A stretch of DNA of 64,000 nucleotides from Symsagittifera roscoffensis (lineage: Eukaryota; Xenacoelomorpha; Acoela; Convolutidae). Shown here one piece after another: positions 27,901 through 39,900 of this stretch (positions within the stretch are counted from its first letter, which is position 1; every line of letters begins with the position of its first letter). The notes beneath the pieces are model-generated. The model had not been told where the DNA came from, did no database searches, and saw only the letters and a program-made list of their open reading frames with translations. Position numbers and translations under genes: made by a program. Location: NCBI RefSeq assembly GCF_963678635.1, contig NC_087069.1:18574660-18638659 (forward strand), given 5' to 3'.

Positions 27901-30900
27901 TAATCCCCAATTTTCAAAATCACGTACAAGAATGAAACCAAAACTACGTCATTATATCAATTTTCTTTGGAATAACATCTACTAAAATGAGTCAAATTTC
28001 TTGGGGTTTATCCCAACAGAATCGGCGAACGCTTGTAATCGGTGGCCACGAGTTTACGAAAAAACAGGAAACAAAGAATGGAAACATTCACTGGAAGTGT
28101 TCAAGATGGGGGTCCCATAAATGCAAAACGACAGCAATAACCAGAGAAAACGATCTTATTTCCTGTAGAAATGAGCACACGCACGCAACATTGGATTAAA
28201 ATTTCTGTTCGTTCATGCTTTGAACTCATTTCCATTTTGAACGCGCAAGTTTTACGTTGCTTTGATATTTTGTTCACGTGCGTCAATTGTTCTTTGATCA
28301 TAATTAATGGTTCTTTGATTTGTTCGGAAATATACTGTTTCGGATTCTTCAAGAGGATGGGGTAAGTTTCAATTGCTTTAATTATAGGGTAGAATGGTAT
28401 AGGGTAGATTGGTATAGGGTAGATTGGTATGTAGGATAGAATAGTATAGGGTAGATTAGCATAGGGTAGATTGGAATAGGGTAGAATGTCATGGAACCGG
28501 AGATTTAATCCGTCTTAGAAATCGTTCCAAATTGGTTGAACGGAGCTAATTCGCCATAATTGATTTGTTACAAGGAGCGAAATCTATTCTTTTGTACTTT
28601 ATATGGCGCGTGGGGGGATGATTTTCATTAAAAAATTTCAAAATTTTGAATTTTTTTTTCATTTTATTTTATTTCATTTAATTTTTTATGTTATTACTGC
28701 TGCTCCATAAACCTTAAAGGGCAGTCGGAACATTCAGGGCTTCTTCCTGATACGAGCAGTCTTGTTATAGATTATAACCAATTATAAAGGATAATAATAC
28801 AATTTTTTGATTCTCGTCTTTGGTGATCTTTACTTTCTCTCCCGAATCCAATTTACCTCCTTTTGTCTTCATAGGGGGGGGGGGGGGGGGAGGGGGTAAA
28901 AACTGGGGGAGGTGGAGTGGCTCTTTTTCCTCCCCCCCCCCACCTCACACGAGCTTCAATATATTAGTGTAACGAGTGGTTTTACGAGGTTGAGTGTGAA
29001 GACCAAATATTTTTGTCGTGGCCTTATTAGTCTGTATGTAAATTTTCATAACAATCGAACAATGTGGTCAACAAATTTACATGAAAAAATTTGCAGGTGG
29101 GGGGGGGAAAGGAAAAAGAGCCGGTGGAGTTAACTGGTGGGGGGGGCTTAGGGGTTAAACTAGGGGTGGCGGTAAAATGGGGGTTAAACTGGGGGGGGGG
29201 GGGGGGGTTGGTGGGGTTTAACTGAAACTGAAGGGGGTTAACTGTGTGGGGATGGGGGTGGGGGTGGTGTTGGGGGTTTGGGAACTGTGTTGCAGGAAGG
29301 GTGAATTTGTACGGAAAAAAATTACACAAACATGGCAATACAAATTCTAGTAGGCTATAAGTATAGCAGAATTTTTTTTGAAAATCTTGCAAATATTTTT
29401 GCAAAAAGATTATACAGATAATAAATTTATAATTATAATTTGTAACAATTATAGATTATAATAAGTTATAATTCACTATAAAGGGTTTTATTGGATTGAG
29501 TTTTTATGGAAATGATCTGTTTTAATGACAATATAACATTTTCATGGTCTAAGTTTGCAACAATAATGAATTGTAAGGACATTTTGGACAAAATTTTCCT
29601 ATTGTTATCGATTTTTATCCATGAAATTCTGAAGCGGGTGGCAAGCAAACTAACTATTATGAGCTCATTTGTTTTTCATATCTTATATCACAAGATGAAG
29701 CGTTCAGCCATAATAATAATACGTAAGATAACAAAAACAACTCGCAAAAATTGAAACGTTGGGGGGTGGTGGAAAAAGGCCAAAACTTGTTCGACCCCAC
29801 CTCCACCCCACATTTTTAATTTTAAACTTCCATAGCTTTGTAATGTGTTTTTGCGGCGCAATGCGCAATATTAAGTATGATGAAGATGCAAAGCATGAAC
29901 AATATTCCAATTCACATAATAATTTTAGCTTGCTGAGTATCAAAATTTTAAGAGGACAAAAAATTCAAAAACTAACAAATGAAACATAATAATTTATCTG
30001 GAGAAAAAATGCTCCAAAAACAAATGTTCCCTCACTGTCTCAGAACAAAAACTATAAAATTTTATGCATTTTTATGAATGTTAGACTTCGAGTTATAGAA
30101 AGCACTAAAATGTGTAGTAATCAAATATTGTATAATCAAATATAATTGTTGTTTTTAACCCACCTTTTGTTTCTCCGGGTTGGTTTTGTTTCTCCAAACA
30201 AATTCAACCTTTTAACTAACCCTTCTTGGCGAAATATTTCTATCGTTCGAAAGATATTGTTGTCTTGAGCTCAAAAAGATATTTAATCTCAAACCATTTT
30301 CCGTAGAGTTATGGTGTTGTGAAGATTGCCACTATGACCAACTTGGGATAATAAACGTGGCAAATTTTTCTCGCTAATAACTCGTAAGCGGAGATTCAAA
30401 CCATGTTAGAAATCGTTTCAACGTTCCGAAAAAATTTTGAGGCATGCTTTTTGATCGATTTAAAACTGTGATATATGCAAAGTTTTATGCGACACTTTCT
30501 AGTTTTCAGAGTATGTGGTGGCTGCTTTTCAACAAAAATTCTTGAAATTTCTTAAAATTATTTTTCTTTTTTTGACATTTTCATCCTTTCTTCTAAACCA
30601 AACACTACTCCATGCACTTTAAAAAACAGTTGGAACATTCAGGGCTTCACTTGATACGAGCAGTTTTGTTGTTTCAACTTTCGAAGAAAGTGACGAAATG
30701 GTTGTACTCGCGGTGGTTTGTTTTCTCCGTGCAACTTTCGACATTTTAACTGGCGAATTCTGACGGAATTTCGTTTATCAACCGAAAAGTATTGTTGTCC
30801 TAACCAAATGTATTTCTCCGAGAGTCTGGATCAAAATGTTGTTTTGTAAATAAAGAAAATTCTAAGCCATAAAGACAAATACGGACCAATTTTAAAATCT

Positions 30901-33900
30901 CTCACCCGCACTTTATTTATCTATAGCAAATTCTCCCCACTAGCCATGTATTCACTTTGAAAATGATTTTGAACAAGTTGTGCATTTTGAGCAAAAATGC
31001 AAACTAATTGGACGAAATAAAATGACATAGAAATGCAATGGCTTATCAGTTGATCACCTAAATTAAAATATTCAAAAGATTTTATCTCGTAAAACTGTGC
31101 AATGAATCGGTTCAGCCTGTATACTTGAGGTTAGTTGTAGAAATATTGCATTTTGATGACCCTAATTGGTTTTTGGGGGAAAATAAGCAATTCATTCAAA
31201 AATAATTACACAAGAAGTTTGTTTTTTGACCCCTGCGGTCTGTTTTTTTTCAAATTTCATTTTCAACGCTTCATTATGAGCCTTGCTGCAAAAGTGATTA
31301 CTTTGTTTCGAACATTAAAATTCTCGTTGTCATCCTTTTGTTTGTATTTTAGCATGTTAAAAACTGAACATGAGAGGTAAAAATTCTAATTTCTGTCACA
31401 AAAATCTAATTGATTTCTTTTGCCAGATTTTCTTCCTGCTATAACCTGACTTCCCAGAAGCCGATTCTGGAACATTCTGCTTGATACTAAAATGCAATTT
31501 ATCTATGCAATTGTTTACATTTATGAAGTGAAATCAATCCGAAAGGCTTACCTTTAATATTATTTTCAGCAAAAAGGCAACCTGCAGCTATGTTTTTCAT
31601 ATGCACGAAACTTTAAGCCAGCTTCTGGTCTTACTAGGTTTTCCTTCTATATTTGTCTGCCTTCTTTTCAAGTCCCTGGAACAAAACAGGAACATCGGTC
31701 ACCCCCAAAGCAGTATAGGGGTGGACTTTAACTTGGTACTAGGTTTGAGTACTATGAGCCAATCGTAATTAATAGTTCTTTGCAAGCAGCACTCAGAAAT
31801 TTTAATTCTGTTATGAATTACTTTATGAGGTGGCCGATCTTCATTTGGTCAAAATGATAGGTTGGATGTCCATAATTTGGCCCGTAAAGAGATTTATTTT
31901 GCGAATAGCATTCCGCAATTAACAGCCCATTTTTCCAGTGTCCAGTCCAAACTGAACAGTCTTGAGGGCTACTTGCAGAAATTGAAGGATGAGATGAAGG
32001 GGAGGGAGGAGAGATTGAAGGAGGCTCTGGAAGGCCAGAGGTACTTCAGAATGGCGGAGGAGTTGGAGTTGTGGATGGCCACTACTGAGGCCAAACTGGC
32101 TGCCAGGGAACCCGGCAAGGTACGACGACTGACCATTTTAGACTTGGCAGCTGCAAGGCTTTGTAGATCCCTTATGGGTCCTATAAGATCATGCACGGAT
32201 TCTATGATTGCCAGTATGGCTGTGGCTAGCGCTACGCAGAAGCGGTTTTCCGTAAAGAGATAAGCTTTTAGCACGTTAATCCTTTTGCTTGAGGATAAAT
32301 TGTCGTAAATCATTTCGTGCATTTACTTAATAATTTACAAAATTAATATGTGACAGGGGCGGATCTAGGATTTTCTCGAGGGTGGGCGGAGTTTCAAAAA
32401 AAAAATCAAAAATTTTGACGATCTTTTTTTTAGGTCGACCAAATTGATTTTTCGAGCCCTCCCAAAGCACTGTTTTGCCCCTATTTTGGCTAAATTTTCT
32501 GCGCCGCAGGCAAATTTTTGAAAAAACAGTCAAAAAAGCCGTTTTTGGGCCATTTTTGAAAAATTTTGACAAAAAATTGCGTTTTTTTGGCGCGCGCTTC
32601 CCCTCAAATTTAGTAAATTTTAGGCGCCTTTAGAAAACTTTTAGGCGCCTTTAGAAAAGTTTTAGGCGCCTTTAGAAAAATTTTAGGGTCGGTCGGCCAA
32701 AAATGGATTTCTGAAAAAGTATCAAAGGGGGACCCTTTGGGTCGGCAGGGGGTCGAATCCCTGAAGGAAAAGGGAAGCGTCCGCCCCCCCTCCCCTAAAT
32801 CCGCCCCTGATATGTGAACCCGTACATTTTGAAAAATAATCATATTTTCCAAGACATGAACTTAAATTAGAAAAAAAGCGGTTTTTTTAGGATATGAATT
32901 CGTGTCTGAAACTGATGAAGAAACACGAACTGTTAGAAGAGGATGTGAGACAACACAGAGACGCACTGGAGACCATGTACACTCTGAGTAAGACATTCTT
33001 CGATGCCAACCACTTCGACAGGGACACCATCAGAGCCAGACAGGACACACTCCAGAAGAGATATGTCAACCTCAAGGTCAGTCAGTCACCAAGTCACCAA
33101 GGTCAAGGGAGGCCAAAACAGTTGATCTACGTTCAAAGATAAAACAGCACTCTTTTTGATTTGCCGTCTCAAGGTCAGGGGAGGACAAAAGTTCAAATTA
33201 AGTTCAAAGACAGCACAGTATTTCGAATTCCTCAAGGTCATTCATTAAAGGTGAAGGGAAAAGTCAAATTATTAAAATATTTTACCAGGTGCTAAACTTA
33301 AACAGACTCCGTTTGCCAACGTCATGGTCACTATGTCATGAAAATGAATGAAAAGAGGTAGAAAAAAATCATTTATTAACTAGCAGATGCGAAATATCAA
33401 ACTTTTCTGTTTTTTGGGTAATGTTTCTGGATAAGGTTTTCATTCTGGACAGATGCGATAGTATATTTGGTGGGTTCCATTAACGCTCGCAGTTTTGGTA
33501 GTACAATGAATGTAATTTAAGACATGAATATTCTTCTTTATTGTAATCAGGAGCCAATGAGACTACACAAAGAGTGGCAGGAGGATGCGCTGGAGCTGCA
33601 CAAGTTCTACAGACAGGTGGATGACACCCAGGCATGGATGAGGGAGAGGGAGCCACTCATCGGAAACATCACAATAGGTAACTTAGATTTCTCTAGTACA
33701 GTTAAAGCTCAACATTCCGATCTTGTTACCTACGCGCCCACCCCTGTGATTTTTTATAATTTTTATCTTTTTTTTAGATTCTTGCTTGTATGTAGAACAG
33801 CCTAAATTTCATCCCAATTCTTCCTTTTTAAAACTTCAGTGCCTCATTTCAATTTCGGATTAGAAACAGTTTTTCAAAAAGTTTCGTCCCCTTCGATAGC

Positions 33901-36900
33901 TCTTACGAAACTTATCCGCATAAATGTTTTGTTTAATTTGGCCTATTGGGCCCTTGACAAAACTTTTCGAAATCCCTGCCAAAAAAATGATACGGGTCGA
34001 AGTGTTGAATCGAAGCTGAAGATCGAAATAACATTGCTTGCGACATAATGCTCATTGAACGTATCTATTCATGGAGCTTTTGGAACAATCAGAGCTTTTC
34101 TACTTAATCCAACACTTTTGTGGCTAATTTCGGACAATAGCAATAAGAGGGTGGAAACGAATTCATGGGAAATTTTGCCATTGTTGCGCTCCGCTGTTGA
34201 TGGTGATTGCGGGTTCAAATCGCACATGCGCTGCAATTTGCAAGGTGGAGCTCTTGCAAGTGAGTCATAGCTTAATGGCGCCATTGTGAGTCATAGCCAT
34301 TAACCTCCGTGTTAGGGCGCCGGCGTCTTCTCTACTATACAGTCCAAAAATCTTTTTGTTATTTTGAAAATTGCATCATGATTCTCGAATCTGCTTGGTT
34401 GAAACTACTAACAACTAATAACAGCAAAATAAAATCAAGATTTTCGTTAACAACAGAAGCTCAATGAACAATTTGGCAATTTTGGGCCGTATAACAGAAA
34501 AGACGCCACCTCTGGGCTGGTTGACTAAAAAATAGAAATAGTGTCTGTGAGTGAAAATGATCATTTATTTAGGTCGCCATTTCATTGATGCCGTGAAACT
34601 GAAGAAAAGACACAGTAAACTTCAGAATGAGATGGAGAAATACAAACCGACTCTAACTGAAGTGATGGACACAGCGGACGAACTGATGCACAATGACCAC
34701 TTTGCAAAAGAAGCCATCAAGAAGGAGAAGGAAAATGTTTCGGAGAGGTGGAAGGTTCTGGAAACAGTGGCTGCGAAAAGAGAAAAAGACCTGGACAACA
34801 GCATTATGGTTTGCCCGTTTGCTATAGTCTGTACCGTCAGTAGTTCCACTAGCAGAAAAACTTATTTTAATTAGTTTATTAATAATTAATAATAATTAAT
34901 GATAATAAAACGTTCTCAAGGACGCGGTTTGTTACACTGATAATTTAGTTCATTTCATCATTTACCGATCACCGAACTTAAACGCACGCTGAAGGCTTTA
35001 TAGCCTGTTATAAAGCGCGCGGTATGAATAATTTGTAGAATGTGTCTACAAGGAACTATGTTTAAAAAACTCAATTAAAAAGTCTTCATCTATGAAAATA
35101 ACAAAAATTATCGAAAATGTCTCGTTCCGGCATCGAAAATGTATATAACGTTTTCTTCGATGATAAACATACGCCTTGAATCTATAAAATATCCTTCTAA
35201 AATTTTCAGAAACTTTCCTACTAAATTGTTTCCCATAAGGAGAACTGCATAATTACGACAGTTCGTAAATTATTTTTTCCAAATGGTGTGTAACTATTTG
35301 CAGGCGCACGAGTACTTCCTGCAGGCGAATGAGAGTGAGAACTGGATCCGAGAGAGACAGAAGAATCTGGACAGAAAAGTGGGCTTGCAGTGGCCCAAGA
35401 ACATAGACGCACTCATTGTTAGTTACTCTAAACTGTTGAATCAAACACACTTCTTACACTCTACCACAACTCAGGTCCTCAAGGCCTACAGGAGTTTTAC
35501 TGCAACTATGCTGCGATGTTTTGGACTGCTCTATAATATATTTTTGAAGTTTTGCAATGATTGATCAAGGACTTATTTTTGATGAGAAAAATTCCCTTAA
35601 TAGAGAATTGGCCGACTTAAAAAATGGATAAGTACAAAAATTATGAAATACTTCCGTTCCTCAGTAAAAAGAAAACATTCTTTTTAGTCTGAGAGTAAAC
35701 GAACCGAGAAACTCATCGACGAAGTCGAACATTACAAACCAAACATCGAAGAGTTACACAACAAGGCACAGCAGTGTGATGCAACACAGGATGACGTCAC
35801 AGACTCCATTGACCAGACTCTTGACGAGGTTGCGGAGGTGCATGTGAGGAGGGCGATTGTAGTTATTCCTTACCAGACGGATGCGCCGAGACATCTGTCG
35901 GTGGAATCGAGGGAATTGGTGACAATTTTGGACACTTTTCCAGATGTAAGTTAGGATCCAGTCGTGAAATCCTTCTTTAATTGTTCGTTACATTTATAAT
36001 TTTTCTAATTTTAATTTAAGTTTTCAAATTTTTATGGCTTTTTATGGCTCGATTTTATATGCTGCATTTTTGCTTTAGGAAAAATGATCCAATCACAGTT
36101 CTAATTTTTCTGTGCTTTTCTCATTTATTATACAATAAGAAAATCATTTATTACTCTTATGAGGATATATAACACAACCAAAAAACCGTTATTTACAATC
36201 CTGATGACTTTTTGAAACATCCGGTGAAAATTTGAAACATTTGCAACAATCTCAAGTGAATTTTAGTTACCGTTTTAGAATCTATTCAAAGTGCAAAATG
36301 AAGAAGGCTACAGTGGCCTTGTGCCTGGAGACCACTTGAAAGAGGAAACTCCAGGAGATCGCTTGAGCAAGAGTAGTTCACGTGAGCTACTCATTGACTT
36401 GGACCGGTAAGTCAGCCAATGTCAAAATCAATTATTCACAAAGGAAAAGGACCAGCAGATGACAAAAATAGCTTTAATGGAATTCAATGTCATTAGCTAT
36501 CTTTTTTGACGTTTTCTTAAAACTCTGCTGCTCCATAAAATTTATTTTGCTTTTTAATTAAGCAAAAAAAATTCATTGAAAGTCGAAAGTTGACGTTTTT
36601 TTTTTACGAAACAAGGCGATTTAGTTTCTGTTTTTATTTTGCGTTCCTTGGCTCTTTTTCAACTGTCTGTTGGCTATGTTTAACGATGATGGGCTCTAGC
36701 ATATGGGACTAATCAATTCGGATAGGACCCCATTTAAAAAATCTATCTTCTGACGCATATGAGTTATGAACATGATTTTGGACTTACCTTTCTTACTTTG
36801 ATGAGCATAGATCAGTGATGGACAAGCAGGCGAACATAGAGAGGATGTATGAGAGGGTGCTGGGGGAGTTGAAAATTAGGGAGAAGAAGTTGGCGGACAG

Positions 36901-39900
36901 GTTGAAGATGAGCAGACTGGTCAGTCAGGCCGCGTCACTCAACAACTGGCTTGGCACTAAGGCGAGTTAATAATAATCATAATAAATTCTTTTCATACCA
37001 GTGATTATTCAGCAGGCATTTGTCAATTGTCGCGGATGTACGCAAAAAGTGCCCGGAACCGCGATGACCAAAATGTGAAACAATAAGTCGAATCATATAT
37101 AATTCCATCGAAACCATAAAAATTGCCGACATATAAAACCGTTAAACAGACGCATTTTCCATAATGGTTCAACAGATAATTGCATATTGTTTCCAGATTA
37201 TTATTGCAAATTATGAGAAAAGCTGAATGACGCCAAAACTAGGGTCTGACGACGAGACTAGAATTTTCTCAAAAGGGGGTAACTTTCAAAAAGTTTTCGA
37301 AAACTTTGTCAAACTTTTCTTAGATCGACAAATTAAGTTTACCAACTTAGATCTCCCAACTGACCGCAAAGACCCTGTTTTGCAAAAATTTTCTGTGCTG
37401 CAGACAATCTTTTGAATAAAAAACAAAGCAAAAACTGCCATTTTTAAGCACCTTGCAAAGCGGGGAAACTCTCATTAACTCACAATTTCTTATATTTTTA
37501 TCGCATGTGTGACTTCAAAACTTCAATTTTAAAATATTCTTTATTTTGGTGTTTCAATTTTTTTTTTCGAAACTTCTGATGACACTAGTTTGTTGTTCTT
37601 TTTCGCTGGAGCGAAGTTAAATTCTTATTCAAATTGTTTCTTTGTTTTAGCACGACAAGAAAGTGGTGCACGACGACCTGGTTAGCATGATTAACTACTT
37701 TTGTTTCTATAGTTTCATGGTAACTGTCAAGAAAAAAAAATTAATTGTTCAAATCGATAATTTAGGACCACGATGACGAGAACCAGATAAACAAAGCGCT
37801 GAAAAAGGCCGGAAATTTCGTCAAGGTATGTATGTGTTCATTATTATTTTTTTTATCACCTTTGAATTTGAATCCTTTGTTTCTGAAAGTGATTCAAGGT
37901 GAGTGACTAATTTTTTTCTGACGACAATAATATCGTTTAAAATCATACTAGTTTTTTTCAAGCTGGAAACTTATAACCATATCGTTGGAAATTGTACGTT
38001 TACAAATTTAGTTTGGCTTGGGATAAACCAAAAAGCATCAACCTGTCAAATGAATAGAAAAGTTACATCACTTATCGGGTTGGTTCAAAAACGCCAATCA
38101 CTCAGCTTGTTTGCAATGAAATTAGCTTTACATAATTCTAGGAAAATGTGTGAAAGGTCTATGATTTGCATTATTATTTCCATATGGAGTCTTTGGTATC
38201 TTCATAAGCTGGTTTAATATTTCTCGAACCTTTTGCTGCTGTTCCTAGAAACTGGACGGGCACAAGAATTCAATCGGAACCATCGGCGAGGAGATGCTCA
38301 AGCTCGGAGCAGACGACCCCGAATTGCAATCGGAGGTGATAGAGAATGTATACCAGGTGAAAAGACTGGAGAGCACAGCTGGAGATCTGCTGGACAAGTT
38401 CGCCAGCGAGACTGCTAATTTGGAGAACGCACATGAAGTCAAACAGTATTTGAGGTTAGATCAGTCATCTTCTGAAGCTGGCTTTAATACTATCAAAGTT
38501 TTTGCAATGGTTACAACAAGTTGTGTTTGACGCCATGGAAGTTTTTTAATTGTTGCAACAACTTGTGTTTAATGTTATATGGAATTTTTTTTTACAGGTT
38601 ACCTCAATTTGCAATTGTTTTCATGAAAAACTACCTTGAAATAAAAAATAAAACATTTTGCCCGAGTATAGTTTATTGTTTGAAAATTTCATGAATTTCA
38701 TGAAATTCATGTAGTTGTTTCACTTGAAATTTATCTTTTCAGTTGAAATTTATCGTTTATAACTTTGTAAATATAAATTAAGAATCATAAATGATATAAC
38801 TTTAACTTTCTGCTCTTATTTTTCAGAGACTGTGACGAGTTGATTGAGAGAGTGACTGACAAAGACAACTCTCTAGTGGCTGGCTACTTTGGCAGTGACT
38901 CCAATGGGAACAGCATTCTGGCCAAGAAACACGCCGCATTCCAGAACGACATCAACTCATTTGTGGAAGCTGCCAAAGAACTGGAGAGCAAATCTGGTTA
39001 GTGTATGATCGACGCTGCTCTTATACAGTTTTGATTTGCAGCTAAAGCCAAAATTTTCCTTTCATTCCAAAGTATGCATTCCCTGAAGACTCAAAAAACG
39101 GCAAAACTATAAAAATGAATCTAAAAATAATTCAGTTTTTTGTTTTTTAAAACCCGGCTGTTTTCGAAATCTCCTCAACCACTTGCAGAATAACCGGCAA
39201 CTGTTGTTTATAAATTAAGTTACTTAAATAAAGTCAGCGGCGGATTTAGGGTGCACGCGTTTTCCTATGTTAATTTTGAAGGGTAGCGCGCGCCGAAAAA
39301 AAATAGTGACTATGAGATCAAAAGTTTCCAAAAATTGTCCAAAAACGGCCTTTTTAACCTGTTTTTTTTTAAAAATAAGGTCGAAAATGTTTCGAAAAAT
39401 TTTGAAAATCCACCCCCCGTCGAGAAAATCTTAGATCCAACTCTGGTTAAGATACTTCCGAAGGCTCGGAAACAAAATTCTAGTACTTGTCTGACTTATT
39501 CAACTCATCATGATACTTCACTAATTTTTATTGCATAGGTATAAACAGTCTCTTGATTACTTTGATTTTTTCGACTGTAGGATATCTGTCCAACATCCAC
39601 CCCGAGAGTAGGCCAGACATAGACAAGAAGTTGGACGAGATAGCGGAGAAGATCAACTCTCTGCAGAACAAAGCGGACGACCACGAGAGGCGGCTAGGGG
39701 AGATGGGGGACTTCTTCAGATTTGAGGAAGAGTTCAAAGATGCCACTCAGTGGATAGACGGCATGAATGAGATGCTGGAGGGGGTGAGTTTCAAGAATTA
39801 TATATTTTCATAATCATCATATTCTGGTATAAATCTATACAACACATGCAAATGACGACCGGAGAATAGTTGGGAAGAGTTTTCAACTCCGCAGATTCTG

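Larger units (their letters stand above)
27340..28767 (+). mobile_element. Family II repeat interrupted by a foldback element
   Basis: The 5' part (27340-27580) and the 3' part (28499-28767, ending in the hairpin near CAGGGCTTCTTCCTGATACG) form one copy when 27581-28498 is removed. The empty site is visible in the paralogous copy near 30370-30410. Confidence 0.7.
25955..30352. repeat. Segmental duplication, unit 2 (blocks A', C, B')
   Basis: A' (25955-27673) and B' (29093-30352) flank block C (27674-29092), which unit 1 lacks. The junction between B and A' (...CTTGGGATAACAAACTTGG/TCGAC) shares only a few bases. The structure is A-B-A'-C-B'. Confidence 0.9.

Noticed and set aside
29027..29404. 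Pro-rich 125-codon minus-strand open frame
   Set aside because: It is the complement of the G-run tract; run lengths differ between the two duplicate units.
31861..31938. Extending spectrin exon 14 upstream to an AG at 31860, next to a MITE remnant
   Set aside because: It is in phase, but it inserts 26 residues that do not align in a helix where the acceptor at 31938 gives a gap-free match. It also lacks a pyrimidine tract.
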